Made by a program: the position numbers and the translations under genes. From Planctomycetota bacterium (GTDB taxonomy: Bacteria; Planctomycetota; Planctomycetia; Gemmatales; Gemmataceae): DNA of 64,000 nt. This document shows positions 8,168-17,053 of the stretch, in pieces; the first letter of the stretch is position 1; every line of letters starts with the position of its first letter. Location: assembly GCA_016195405.1 (NCBI GenBank), contig JACPZP010000117.1, forward strand, positions 29,461 to 93,460, in the 5' to 3' direction. The notes under the pieces are model-generated. The model was not told where the DNA came from and ran no database searches. It saw only the letters and a program-made list of their open reading frames with translations.

Positions 8168-8821
8168 CTTGCCCAGTAATTCCAGGATCGTTTGCATTTG
8201 CTCGCGGGTTTGGGCTTCGCTGACCAGCCCACAGAAAAATGCGTCAAAGTGGTTCGGGTGTTTTCCTATTGCTTGTCCGAGAAAACAACCATTTTCCAAG
8301 TCATGAACGATCGATGCAATAGTTTGCATGAACTTGGGATTGCTTTCCGCCGCCGTGCGGCCTGCATCCTCGACGAGAGCAGGGGTCATTCTGCGGTCGC
8401 GCAGGAGCCGCCCTAAAGCCGCGGCGAATTTGACGGCTTCAGGTCGCCGCCAGTTGACGCGCGCCAGCGCGCGATGGGCCTCCGGAACCACTCTTCGAGC
8501 GTATGCGAACAACTCCTCCGGCAAGCAGCCGTGATATTCGCCGACTTCGAGCGCGGAGATCAGGCCCGGATCGGCGTCCGGCCAAGATTTGCAAAGACTT
8601 GTCTTGAGCGAATTGCCTTCACGCACGCGCATGTGCATTTCCGAGAGCTGGGCTCGCAAGCGGAAATTGGGGCTTGCCGCGACGGCGAGGCGGATGGCTA
8701 CGCTTATCTCTATTCCACCTGACAGTGCCTGGCCGAGCGCTTCCGCGAACAATGCTTGAGCGGAGCGCTTGATAAACATCTTGGTGAGCCATGACCAAAC
8801 GCGATCTTTGAGATTAGGCAT
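8162..8821 (-). CDS. Type II secretion system F-domain (GspF/PilC-like) protein, short form
   Basis: The 219-residue product has two T2SS-F-like repeats. The first (LFAEALGQALSGGIEISVAI ... LREGNSL-like RVREGNSLKTSL ... LISALEVGEYHGCLPEEL) carries the GE(x)xG turn typical of the family. The second runs from about residue 125 (VKFAAALGRLLRDRRMTPALVEDAG) to the end. No clear transmembrane segments are present, while full GspF/PilC proteins have about 400 residues and three. It is therefore a soluble or reduced relative. The stop codon comes from the dispersed repeat at 8143-8167. A function in pilus or secretion assembly is possible but unproven. Confidence 0.7.
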   Translation of the reverse strand: MPNLKDRVWSWLTKMFIKRSAQALFAEALGQALSGGIEISVAIRLAVAASPNFRLRAQLSEMHMRVREGNSLKTSLCKSWPDADPGLISALEVGEYHGCLPEELFAYARRVVPEAHRALARVNWRRPEAVKFAAALGRLLRDRRMTPALVEDAGRTAAESNPKFMQTIASIVHDLENGCFLGQAIGKHPNHFDAFFCGLVSEAQTREQMQTILELLGKV

Positions 8822-8840
8822 GTGACGATTGCCGAGACGG

Positions 8841-8865
8841 GGTCGCCTGCGGCTCCCCGCTAAAC
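8841..8865 (-). repeat. 25-bp repeat copy 2, overlaps the ligA stop codon
   Basis: This is identical to 8143-8167 over 25 bases. Read on the minus strand it provides the TAG that ends the ligA frame at 8860, after residues GKV, the same three residues that end the neighbouring gene. Confidence 0.8.
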
Positions 8866-10733
8866 TTTGCCGGTGACCATTCGCTCGAATTCGTCCTCGC
8901 TGATTACTTGGACGCCCAGCGTTTGGGCCTTATCGAGTTTGCTGCCTGCTTTCTCGCCGGCAACGAGGAAGGCCGTGTTCTTCGATACGCTGCCGGACGC
9001 TTTGCCGCCGAGCTTGCGGATGAGCGCCTCGATTTCGTCGCGGCCATATTTCTTGAGCGAGCCGGTGACGACGATGGACTTGCCGGTGAAATCCACGCCG
9101 CTCTTCTGCGAAGAAGTCGGGCGATCTTCGGTCAGCTTCAGGCCCAAATCGCGCAGGTCTTCGATCGTCTTCGTGCCAGCGCTACTATGAAAATAATCGT
9201 GAATGCTCTCAGCCAAAATGGGACCGATGCCGTTTATTTGCCCAAGCCGCTCTGCCGATGCCGCCATAAGCGAGTCGATGTCGCCGAACTCCTTTGCCAA
9301 AAGATCCGCCACGCCGTCGCCGACGTGCTGAATTGCCAGGCCCGTTAACAGTCGAGACAGTCCGCGTTCCTTGCTGGCGTTCAGACCTTCGAGCAGGTTC
9401 TGGGCAGACTTTTCGCCCATGCGCTCCATGTCAAGAAGCTGTTCCAAGGTCAGGCGGTACAAATCGGGGATGGAATTCACCATTCCGCTGTCGACAAGCT
9501 GGTCGATGATTTTGACGCCGAGGCCCTCGATGTCCATGGCGTTGCGGCGGGCATAAGCGCGGAGGATGTTCTTGATCTGGCCGGAACATTTCTTGCCGCC
9601 GGTGCAGCGGAAAAAGACGCCGTTCTTGTCGCGCTCCACTGGACTGCCGCACAACGGACAGGTCTTGGGGAATTCGAAAACTTTTTCATGGCCCGTGCGA
9701 GCGCCCGGCTCGGAGCGAACGACGTAAGGGATGATTTCGCCCGCCTTCTCGACCACGACCATGTCGCCGACGCGGATGTCCTTCGTCTTTAAGTAATCGG
9801 CATTGTGCAAGCTGGCCCTGCTAACTGTGGTGCCCGCGAGCTTCACCGGCTCCAAATGCGCGACGGGAGTCAGTGTGCCGAGCTTGCCACGTCCGTGTCG
9901 TAGGGCAAGTCGCTGCGTTTATGCTCCCAGCTATTGCAGTACGCAATCACCTCGTCGATGGTGTCAAACGACTTGATGTGCGGATTGACGGGAAAGCCAA
10001 ATTCCTTGAGCAGCTTAAGGCTTTCCCGATGTGACTTTATCTCGATTCCCTCGAAGGCGCCCAGCGCATAGCTGAAAAGACGCAGCCGGCGCTTGCGGCA
10101 TTCCTGCGGATCAAGGAGCTTGAGCGAGCCGGCGGCGCAGTTGCGGGGAATGGCGAACGGCTCCAGACCTCTGCCAACGCGGTCGCGATTCAGCTTGGCG
10201 AGATCTTCGCGATTCATGTAGACTTCGCCGCGTGCTTCGAAAAGCGGCAATTTCTTGGGCAGTCTAAGAGGAAGCTCGTTGATGGTTTTGAGATTGTGAG
10301 TGACGTCGTCGCCGGTTTCGCCGTCGCCGCGGGTGGCGCCGACGGTGAAGTAGCCGTTTTCATAAGCGAGCGAAATGGCGACGCCGTCGATTTTCAATTC
10401 GACGACATAGGTCACCGCCTCGTTGTCCAAGAGCTTGCGGGTTCGGCGGTCGAATTCACGCAACTCACCGGCGTTGTAAGTGTTGTCGATCGAGCGCATC
10501 GGCTCACGATGGCGGACCGGCTTGAAGCCCTCAATGGGTTGGCCGCCGACGCGTTGGCTGGGGCTGTCCGGCGTCATCAACTCGGGATGCTCGGCTTCGA
10601 GCTGCTTCAATTCATCGAGGAGCCGGTCGAACTCGCGGTCGGAGATCTCCGGCTTGGCCTCGACGTAATACTTGTAGTTGTGGTGCTCGATGAGCCTGCG
10701 CAGGTCGTCGATGCGGGATTGGACGGATGGCAT
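8860..10733 (-). pseudogene. ligA: NAD-dependent DNA ligase LigA, broken by an internal deletion and frameshift
   Basis: Two consecutive frames together give most of LigA. The first (10733 to 9870, 287 residues) holds the Ia domain and the adenylation domain with the nucleotide-accepting KIDG motif (Lys114). It runs to LPYDTD and then reads into a stop. The second (open to about 9880, listed from 9855, ending 8860) starts within GKLGTLTPVAHLEPVKLAG and contains the OB fold, a four-Cys zinc finger (CPLCG ... CTGGKKCSG), helix-hairpin-helix repeats and a C-terminal BRCT domain. The roughly 45-50 residues that normally join them, including the conserved DGVVIKV segment and the W-x-IAYK motif, are missing and the join is out of frame. 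The encoded enzyme could not be active as read. An assembly error is possible. Confidence 0.85.
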
Positions 10734-10740
10734 GTGAAAT

Positions 10741-10795
10741 CCGCTTGTGGGTTAGCGCGAATGATCGCCCAATCCTCACGCTAACCCACAAGCGG
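10741..10795. repeat. Inverted pair of CCGCTTGTGGGTTAGCG
   Basis: The left arm (10741-10757) and right arm (10779-10795) are exact reverse complements over 17 bases, with a 21-base spacer. The element sits between ligA and the next minus-strand gene and supplies that gene's last codons and its TAG stop. It is related to the pair beside the tRNA at 3272-3338. Confidence 0.85.
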
Positions 10796-11101
10796 GGGCT
10801 GGGCATCGTTCTGGGGAATTGTCGCCGACGCCCGTTCATTTTTCAAGCGCCGCCACCGGTCGAGGCCCATGCTGGCCAGACCCAGGACCACGAGGGCGGC
10901 GACTTCATACAGAACCCACTGCCAACCATTCTGGCGAAGGGCATCGCGAAACGGCGACGGCGGCGGAACCTCGCCTGCATCCATCGCCTTTTGTTCCAAG
11001 ACGGGCACGACCGCGACGGCGAGGACAGTGACGGCGAAGACAATGCCGACGAGGAGAAGGAGAAGATAGAGCGGGTTGCGAGGTTCCGGTTGTTGGGTCA
11101 T
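10781..11101 (-). CDS. Small membrane protein, two predicted transmembrane helices
   Basis: The start chosen is the ATG at 11101 (MTQQPEPRNPLY); the frame also allows a start at 11140. The 106-residue product has one hydrophobic helix at about 12-35 (LYLLLLLVGIVFAVTVLAVA) and another at about 66-85 (VLYEVAALVVLGLASMGLD). A short polar C-terminal tail follows. Its last residues (QPPLVG) and the stop come from the repeat at 10741-10795. I do not recognise a named family. It lies between fabI and ligA on the same strand, without obvious coupling to either. Confidence 0.6.
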   Translation of the reverse strand: MTQQPEPRNPLYLLLLLVGIVFAVTVLAVAVVPVLEQKAMDAGEVPPPSPFRDALRQNGWQWVLYEVAALVVLGLASMGLDRWRRLKNERASATIPQNDAQPPLVG

Positions 11102-11154
11102 GACGAGCCGAGGACCCCCAGGATTCGCTGTGCTCATCATGGGGCTTGGATGGA

Positions 11155-12042
11155 CTATACCCCCATCACATTATACCCGCAATCCACATACAGCACGTGT
11201 CCGGTGATCGCCGACGCCAGCGGGCTGCACAGGAACACCGCGGCGTTTCCGACTTCGTCCGGCGTGATGCCGCGCGGCAACGGCGAACGCTGGGCGGCGT
11301 AGCCGATCATTTGGTCGATGTCGCCGATGGCGCTGGCGGCGCGGGAGGCGTAGGGACCGGCGGAGATGATGTTGACGCGAATGTTCTTGGCGCCGAGGTT
11401 GTGAGCGAGCTGCTTGGCGTCGATCTGCAGCGCCGCCTTGGCCGTCGACATGCCGCCGCCGTAGTGGGGCACGACGCGGTCGCCGCCGAGATAGCTCAAG
11501 CCGACGATGGAAGCGCCGCCGGCGCGGTTCTCCATGAACGGAGCGCAAGCGTGCGTCAGGGCGGTGAGCGAATAGGCGCTGATGCTGAGGGCGCCCAGGT
11601 AACCCTTACGGCTGGTGTCGACCGCTTTGCTCTTGATTTCCGCGGCGAAGGCGACGCTGTGGATCAAGATGTCGATGCCGCCGTACTTGGGACCGACCTG
11701 GTCGATCATGCCTTTGATGGTGAAGTCGCCGTGTTTGTTCCAGCGGCGGTCGTTCTTGGTTTTTTCATCGACGTCGTCCATGGTGTCGTAACTTACGTCA
11801 CAGGCAACCACCAATTCGGGCTTCAGCTCCCCTGCCCCGTAAGGCAGCACGCGGGCCTCTACATCGTCGGGCTTGTCGCTGTCGAGCAGGTTGATGACGA
11901 TGTTCACCATGCGCGGATGGCTGGCGAACACCAGCTTGGCGCCGGCGGCCTGCAGCGCCTTGGCGATGAACCAGGCAAAACTCTGATTGTCGCCGACTCC
12001 GGTGACCAGGGCAACCTTGCCTGCCAGATTGATCGGAATCAT
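11155..12042 (-). CDS. fabI: Enoyl-[acyl-carrier-protein] reductase (NADH), plant/chlamydia-like FabI
   Basis: The 295-residue protein is a short-chain dehydrogenase of the FabI type and reduces enoyl-ACP in the last step of fatty acid elongation. The divergent nucleotide-binding start is KVALVTGVGDNQSFAW. The active-site region SYLGGDRVVPHYGGGMSTAK has Tyr184, Tyr194 and Lys202. The Y-x7-K spacing and the YGGGMSTAK form match the plant and chlamydial enzymes rather than the Y-x6-K of Escherichia coli FabI. An insertion at about residues 84-115 (YDTMDDVDEKTKNDRRWNKH) is likewise typical of plant-type reductases. The ATG at 12042 gives the expected N-terminus. Confidence 0.93.
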   Translation of the reverse strand: MIPINLAGKVALVTGVGDNQSFAWFIAKALQAAGAKLVFASHPRMVNIVINLLDSDKPDDVEARVLPYGAGELKPELVVACDVSYDTMDDVDEKTKNDRRWNKHGDFTIKGMIDQVGPKYGGIDILIHSVAFAAEIKSKAVDTSRKGYLGALSISAYSLTALTHACAPFMENRAGGASIVGLSYLGGDRVVPHYGGGMSTAKAALQIDAKQLAHNLGAKNIRVNIISAGPYASRAASAIGDIDQMIGYAAQRSPLPRGITPDEVGNAAVFLCSPLASAITGHVLYVDCGYNVMGV

Positions 12043-12180
12043 GATCCTGCCTCACGAAAACGGAAATCCGAGCAGTGGGCAGTATACGGTCACGAGCGGG
12101 CCGGGGCGAGAGACGCGAGCCGAGATTGCCTTTTGCGGATGTCTTGACAGAATAACCCTGAGACTCAAAGGGAGGAAATC

Positions 12181-12366
12181 ATGGCCGACGTTCAACTTAA
12201 TTTGACCACCGAAGAGCGCGATTGCCTGACGACGCTTTTGGACATGGCGCTCAAGGACGCCCGCATTGAAGAGCACCGGACCAAGACGCCGAGCTTCCGC
12301 GAGCACGTCATCCACCGCGAGGAGCTTCTTCAAGCGGTGCTGAAGAAGCTCGGCAGTTCAAAGTAG
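12181..12366 (+). CDS. Small conserved-looking protein (61 aa), unknown function
   Basis: A strong GGGAGG stands 6 bases before the ATG. The charged, helical product (NLTTEERDCLTTLLDMALKD ... HREELLQAVLKKLG) reads like a real small protein rather than a shadow. It has no signal peptide or membrane segment. The TAG stop is the GTAG of the adjacent double-hairpin repeat at 12363-12418. It is divergent from fabI. I do not recognise the family. Confidence 0.6.
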   Translation: MADVQLNLTTEERDCLTTLLDMALKDARIEEHRTKTPSFREHVIHREELLQAVLKKLGSSK

Positions 12367-12418
12367 GACGGTTTTGCAAACCGTCTGGTCGAGCGGACGG
12401 ATTGCAAATCCGTCCTAC
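12363..12418. repeat. REP/BIME-like double-hairpin repeat (GTAG...CTAC)
   Basis: It runs from GTAGGACGGTTTTGCAAACC to ATTGCAAATCCGTCCTAC. Each half is a palindrome centred on TTGCAA, and the two stems differ (ACGGTT/AACCGT and GGACGGATT/AATCCGTCC). It supplies the TAG stop of the 61-residue gene. Confidence 0.75.
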
Positions 12419-12439
12419 GAGTTTTGAAGCAACTCTAAA

Positions 12440-12476
12440 CAGAAAACCGCTCCGATGCACTTGGCTTCGGAGCGGT
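12440..12476 (-). terminator. Rho-independent terminator of the HEAT-repeat protein gene
   Basis: Arms ACCGCTCCGA (12446-12455) and TCGGAGCGGT (12467-12476) form a 10-bp stem with an 11-base loop. On the minus strand it is followed by TTTTCTGTTT. It lies 35 bp after the stop of the gene at 12511-14508. Confidence 0.75.
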
Positions 12477-12510
12477 CTCGGATCAGGCCATCTCAACTTT
12501 CAGCCCATCT

Positions 12511-14508
12511 TTACTGCTTGTTGAAGCCCATCCTCTGGAGCGCCTGGTCGACTTCCTGGCGAACGCGGGCGTCGCTGTCTTGGCGAAGCATGTTCAGCGT
12601 GTTGACGATCGGCTCATTGGCGACGCCGAGGCGCGACAAGTTGTAGACGCAGCCGGCGCGAACCGTGGCCGCCGGGTCCTGCTTCGCGCAGTCGAGCAGG
12701 ATGGCGACGACTTCCGGATGCTGGCGAACGTCGATCGTGGACAGATTGTTGGCCGCCCACTCGCGCTGGGCTGGATATGGCGATTCCTTTAGCACCTGGA
12801 AGTAATGGGCCAGGTCGACCGGGTTTGTCATGGGAAGCTGAGACTGTTGCTGGGGAGCGCTCTGCGGCGCGCTCCGGCGATCCATCGCGGGATTGTATTG
12901 CATCGCGGCGGCGGGCGCCTGTTGCGGATAGATCGCTTGCTGCACCTGACCTTGGAAGGGGTTGGGCGGCATTGGACCCTGGTATTGGAAGTTGACCTGG
13001 GACACGGGACGCTGCGGGGTCTGCATCATCGGCATCATGGGACCCGCTTGCATCGGATTTCCCTGGGCCATCATTGGCAGGTTCGGTTGGATGCCCACGG
13101 GCGGCATGTGTTGTTGCGGAGGCGTGAAGGCATTCATGTTCGCCGTTAGTTGCTGCAGGTCCGGCGCCTTCATGACCGGCATCGGCGGCCGCATCGGCTC
13201 CGGCTGGGTACGCATCGGCACGGGAACATAAATGATCTGCGCGGGCGCGCCGCCGTTCGCCGCGATCACCGACCGGGCACCCAAAGGCACTTTGCCATCC
13301 GGCATGATCAGCGGTTGACCGGAAGGCAGGCCGGGCAGATTGCCGTTCTGGGCAGTCGGGCTAGTCGACATCAGCGGGTTCGGTTCCGCGGCGGGGGGCA
13401 TGGTAATCGTCTTGGAATTCAGCTTCTTTTCGGAGCCGTCGAATTTCTCCGGACTGAGAAGAATGTCGCCGGGCTTTTTCGCGGTTGCGTCGTTCTTGGC
13501 GATTTCAACATTCTTGACGGGCTCCACCCCCGATTTGCCCGGCGGCAGCGTCTTCGTATCCTTGGTGAACGCCCACAGACCGCTGGCTTCTTTCTTTGCC
13601 GAAGCCGGGCCGCGATCGCTGGCGGCCAAGTCGGCGTTGGTGAGGGTCTTGCCGGGCTTGGAGGGATCGCAATTGTCCGCGGTCATCGTCGCATCGGCGC
13701 CGTACTTCACCGTGGCGGGCTTTTGGAACAACCCGGCCAGACGTTCGCCGAGCTTCGGCTTGGCGGCTACGCAGGGCTGATTGTTACAGTCCAGGACGAC
13801 CGGCATCCCAGGACGGCCGACGGGCTGCTCGACGATAATCTCCGGACTGTTGCCGGGCATGCGCACAACGGTCGGAACCTCGAACGGATTCTTGCCGCTC
13901 GTGACGATCACCGGCGACACGCGCTGCCCGTTCTTCTCCTCCCACCATACGACTTGTTCTTTGCCGTTGCAGTTGCCCGCCGGCTGACAGCTGTCACACG
14001 AAGAAACGACCGTGCTGTTTACCGGAGTCACGACGTTTTTCGACGTCATGTTGTTCGACGTCATTTTGTTCGATGTGGTGACGACGTTGTTCGAAGCGGC
14101 CACGACGTTGTTTGAGGCGACGTTGTTGGACGCAGTGACCACCTGGGGAGGAACTGGGACGCCAGGCGGCGGCGTTTGCGACTTGCCCCAGCGGTAGATG
14201 CGCATCGGCATGGCGCGAACGTTTGACTGATTGCTCGACACCATGGTCGGCTGGCCGTCTTCCTCAATGGTCATCATCTCGCCGGTGTCGACGACCTGAA
14301 GCTGATAGGCGGTCTTGCCATCCTGAGTGCGCCACGTGGTCATGACCCGGCAGCGCAGGGCCTTGCCGTTCTCATGCACCGTCATGATACGCTCGTTCGC
14401 GATGCGTTCACCCACGGGCATCGGACGCGAGGTGGGAACCTGACTCCAGGCCAGCCCAACCCCGGCCAGCAAAATCAACAAGGCCCCTTTCCAGTTGGAC
14501 CAGACCAT
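12511..14508 (-). CDS. Secreted protein with long low-complexity middle and C-terminal HEAT-like repeats
   Basis: The 665-residue product begins with a signal peptide (WKGALLILLAGVGLAWSQV) and has AAGGAGAG eight bases before the ATG. Residues 30-110 form a small conserved-looking domain (ERIMTVHENGKALRCRVMTT ... YQLQVVDTGEMMTI). A run of repeated SNNV/TSNN units follows near 125-165. Then comes a long Pro/Met/Gln-rich stretch, and from about residue 565 HEAT-like helices (YPAQREWAANNLSTID, HPEVVAILLDCAKQDPAATV, RAGCVYNLSRLG). HEAT repeats suggest protein binding in the periplasm. The function is unknown and the family is not recognised. Confidence 0.65.
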   Translation of the reverse strand: MVWSNWKGALLILLAGVGLAWSQVPTSRPMPVGERIANERIMTVHENGKALRCRVMTTWRTQDGKTAYQLQVVDTGEMMTIEEDGQPTMVSSNQSNVRAMPMRIYRWGKSQTPPPGVPVPPQVVTASNNVASNNVVAASNNVVTTSNKMTSNNMTSKNVVTPVNSTVVSSCDSCQPAGNCNGKEQVVWWEEKNGQRVSPVIVTSGKNPFEVPTVVRMPGNSPEIIVEQPVGRPGMPVVLDCNNQPCVAAKPKLGERLAGLFQKPATVKYGADATMTADNCDPSKPGKTLTNADLAASDRGPASAKKEASGLWAFTKDTKTLPPGKSGVEPVKNVEIAKNDATAKKPGDILLSPEKFDGSEKKLNSKTITMPPAAEPNPLMSTSPTAQNGNLPGLPSGQPLIMPDGKVPLGARSVIAANGGAPAQIIYVPVPMRTQPEPMRPPMPVMKAPDLQQLTANMNAFTPPQQHMPPVGIQPNLPMMAQGNPMQAGPMMPMMQTPQRPVSQVNFQYQGPMPPNPFQGQVQQAIYPQQAPAAAMQYNPAMDRRSAPQSAPQQQSQLPMTNPVDLAHYFQVLKESPYPAQREWAANNLSTIDVRQHPEVVAILLDCAKQDPAATVRAGCVYNLSRLGVANEPIVNTLNMLRQDSDARVRQEVDQALQRMGFNKQ

Positions 14509-14756
14509 GGGACGGCTCTCCTTTTATGCAGGTAATCTTCGAAGCCCCAGGATAAGTGAAGCGAATCCTGGGGATATATCTCCGGGATCTCAACCTACTT
14601 ATCGGCTGTAGCAAGGTTACGCATCAGTCGGAGTTTGCCGAAGAAAGGAAAGAAATGGATGCTGGAGAAGAAACCGGCGCTTCGCTATTTATTCTGGGCA
14701 AGATGCGCAACGATTTCTCTCTTTCCCGGTCAGGCGCTTTCGGGTTCAATGGTGCC

Positions 14757-15272
14757 ATGAAAGTGCTGCTGACGGCGGACCAAATCCAGGATCGAGTGAA
14801 CGCCCTCGCCCAGCAAATCGGCCGGGACTACGACCATCGCCCCATCACGATCGTCGGCGTCCTTACCGGCAGCCTGATATTCTTGGCCGACCTGGTGCGC
14901 CGCCTCGATTTGCCGTCGCGCATCGGCTTCATCCAGGCGTCGAGTTACCGCGGCCAAGACACCGCGCCGGGCCAGCTCCGCATCGGGCCGGAGTTGCTGC
15001 CCGACGTCAAGAACCGCCACGTATTGCTCTTGGACGACATCCTCGACACCGGCCAAACGCTGCACCACCTGGTGACGCACTTGCACGGCCTCGACGTGGC
15101 GTCGCTACGGGTCTGCGTGCTCCTGCGCAAAAAAGACAGACAACAGATCGCCGTCGAGCCCGACTATGTCGGCTTCGACATCCCCAACGCCTTCGTAGTC
15201 GGCTACGGCCTCGATTACAACGACGAGCACCGGCATCTACCCTACATTGCCGTCCTTGAGGAGCCCGTTTGA
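14757..15272 (+). CDS. hpt: Hypoxanthine phosphoribosyltransferase
   Basis: The 171-residue product has the type I phosphoribosyltransferase pattern: IVGVLTGSLIFLADLVRRLD near residues 37-56, and the PRPP-binding loop LLLDDILDTGQTL near 92-104. The end PDYVGFDIPNAFVVGYGLDY with NDEHRHLPYI is typical of Hpt. It makes IMP or GMP from hypoxanthine or guanine and PRPP in purine salvage. The ATG at 14757 gives the usual length; longer in-frame starts at 14556 and 14655 add residues with no match to the family. Confidence 0.93.
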   Translation: MKVLLTADQIQDRVNALAQQIGRDYDHRPITIVGVLTGSLIFLADLVRRLDLPSRIGFIQASSYRGQDTAPGQLRIGPELLPDVKNRHVLLLDDILDTGQTLHHLVTHLHGLDVASLRVCVLLRKKDRQQIAVEPDYVGFDIPNAFVVGYGLDYNDEHRHLPYIAVLEEPV

Positions 15273-15280
15273 TCTGAGAT

Positions 15281-15337
15281 GTAGCGGAATTCGCAAGAAT
15301 TCCGGCAGAGCGTCAGAATTCTTGCGAATTCTGCTAC
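15281..15337. repeat. REP/BIME-like double-hairpin repeat (GTAG...CTAC), AATTC-stem variant
   Basis: It starts GTAGCGGAATTCGCAAGAAT and ends CTTGCGAATTCTGCTAC. Both halves are palindromic around TTCGCAAGAA or its complement. The layout is the same as the GGACGGA-stem members, but the stem sequence is different. Confidence 0.75.
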
Positions 15338-15400
15338 GACAGTCACGCGACCTCGTAGCTCGCTCGGTTTCGCGCGCCCCTTGGCCAAGGATGGTTCCGA

Positions 15401-16447
15401 ATGAAAGTTCTCCACCTACTCCCGTCTCTAGACTACAACAGCGCCGCCAGGCAGGTCCGTTCCCTCGCGCCGGCGCTCGCTCCAAAGGTCGACCTGCGAA
15501 TCTGCGCCTTGAAGCGATTGGGGCCCTGGGCAAACGATTTCGGCGGCATCCCGATTCAATGCCTGAACGCGACGCAGGCGCTTCCAATTGCGCCGCTGCT
15601 CCGACTTCGAAGCTTGTTGCGCGAATTCAATCCGGACCGCATCCACGTCTGGCGAGCCGCGGCGTTGCGGCCATTTGCCGTGATGGGCCGCCGTTATCTT
15701 CCGCGCGTCGTAGTCAGTCAGCCGCTGCCGACGAATACGGCGCGGCCGCGACTCGGCAAGCTGGATCAATGGCTTCTCCGGCGCGTGGATAAAGTGATCG
15801 CCGCAAGCGCCGCCGAGGCCGATCGCTTGAAGCATCTCGGCACTGCCGGCAACAAAATTGACATGATCCCTCCCGGAGTCGTGGTTGCGGCAACTCCACC
15901 GACGACTACGGGCGATCCGCGTTCCGTCGTCTGCCTGGGCGCTTTGGAGCGACACAAAGGATATGAAGACGCGCTCTGGGCTCACGACCTGCTCGCGTTT
16001 CCACACAATGACACCGAAATTCGCTTCATCGGCGCCGGCCCGCATCGCCAGCGCTTGCTTTCATTCGCGGATTCCAGATTTCATCCGCAGCGCATCCAGT
16101 TCCTGGGCAACCAGCCTCGCGCGGAGGAGCACTTGGCTAATGCTCTTGCCTGCTGGGTTCCCAGCTTAACGCCAACGGGCGCCCAGACTGTCCGCGAAGC
16201 GCTCGCCGCCGGCTGTCCGGTGGTCGCCGCCGATTGGCCCGAGCTGCGCGAACTCATTGCGGATGGTGAAAACGGCTACCTCTTCTCACCCAGTGACCGC
16301 GCCGCCCTGGCCCGCCTCAGCCGACCGCTCCTCCTCGATCGGGGTCTCCGGGCGACCATGGGTCAAAAAGCGCATCAGCTTGCCCGCAGGCGCCTCGACA
16401 TGACACAATGGGTGCAGCGAATCGAAAAGCTCTACGCCGGCTCGTAA
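15401..16447 (+). CDS. Glycosyltransferase, GT4-like
   Basis: The 348-residue GT-B enzyme has an N-terminal start typical of the family (MKVLHLLPSLDYNSAARQ). The C-terminal domain holds VVCLGALERHKGYEDAL, IRFIGAGPHRQRL, a PSLTPTGAQTVREALAAGCPVVA block with the sugar-nucleotide-binding Glu, and a DGENGYLFSP loop. Such enzymes transfer a sugar from a nucleotide donor to a lipid or polysaccharide acceptor at the cytoplasmic membrane. AAGGA precedes the ATG. It stands alone rather than in a polysaccharide cluster, so the acceptor cannot be inferred. Confidence 0.85.
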   Translation: MKVLHLLPSLDYNSAARQVRSLAPALAPKVDLRICALKRLGPWANDFGGIPIQCLNATQALPIAPLLRLRSLLREFNPDRIHVWRAAALRPFAVMGRRYLPRVVVSQPLPTNTARPRLGKLDQWLLRRVDKVIAASAAEADRLKHLGTAGNKIDMIPPGVVVAATPPTTTGDPRSVVCLGALERHKGYEDALWAHDLLAFPHNDTEIRFIGAGPHRQRLLSFADSRFHPQRIQFLGNQPRAEEHLANALACWVPSLTPTGAQTVREALAAGCPVVAADWPELRELIADGENGYLFSPSDRAALARLSRPLLLDRGLRATMGQKAHQLARRRLDMTQWVQRIEKLYAGS

Positions 16448-16513
16448 GAGGTCCGGTTTACGTTTTGCGCTCGCAGGTTCCTGGCGAGCGCGAAACGCAA
16501 GTGGAAGAACTTC

Positions 16514-17053
16514 ATGAACGCTCGCATTTATGACAAATATCGGACTCTGCTCGAAGCCGTCTCCTTCGCGGGCCGCGCCCATCAGGGCCAATTGCGCAAG
16601 GATAAAGAAACACCTTACGCATGTCACCCGTTTCGCGTCTGTTTCATCGTCCGGCACGTGTTCGGCTTCGACGACCCGCGCATGCTCAGCGCCGCCTTGC
16701 TTCACGACACCATCGAGGACACCACCACCGACTTCGACGACCTCGAAGAACGCTTCGGCGCCGAGATCGCGGGCTGGGTCGCTTGCCTGACCAAGGATAA
16801 ATCGCTGCCCGAAAAAGAGCGCGAGCAAGCCTACATCGCGAAATTGCTAGAAGCGCCGTGGCAGGTGCAGGCCTGCAAACTAGCGGACATGTTCGACAAC
16901 TTGATGGATTTGCCCGCCTTGCCGCCGGAGCGCCGGCAGCACAGTCTTCGCCGGGCGGAGCAGTATCTGGCCGCGCTAAAGACGCGGGCTGCGCCGCAGT
17001 TACAAGCGCCGCTCAAACTCGTGGACGAATTGCTAAAAGGCTGTTCATGTTGA
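16514..17053 (+). CDS. HD-domain phosphohydrolase, RelA/SpoT hydrolase-like
   Basis: The 179-residue protein resembles a free-standing (p)ppGpp-hydrolase-type HD domain. It has FAGRAHQGQLRKDKETPYACHP with the first His, LSAALLHDTIEDT with the HD pair and a following ED, and ACKLADMFDNLMDL with the later Asp. No synthetase or TGS domain is present. Family members hydrolyse (p)ppGpp or other nucleotides with a divalent metal; the substrate here is inferred. Its stop overlaps the start of the next gene by 7 bases, so the two are probably translated together. Confidence 0.8.
   Translation: MNARIYDKYRTLLEAVSFAGRAHQGQLRKDKETPYACHPFRVCFIVRHVFGFDDPRMLSAALLHDTIEDTTTDFDDLEERFGAEIAGWVACLTKDKSLPEKEREQAYIAKLLEAPWQVQACKLADMFDNLMDLPALPPERRQHSLRRAEQYLAALKTRAAPQLQAPLKLVDELLKGCSC

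Noticed and set aside
13990..14130. Tandem short units in the HEAT-repeat protein gene (SNNV/TSNN codons)
   Set aside because: They are low-complexity coding sequence, not a CRISPR or regulatory array.
15281..15337. Reading the GTAG...CTAC elements as ordinary terminators
   Set aside because: They lack T runs, contain two hairpins with defined feet, and several lie upstream of genes or between divergent genes.
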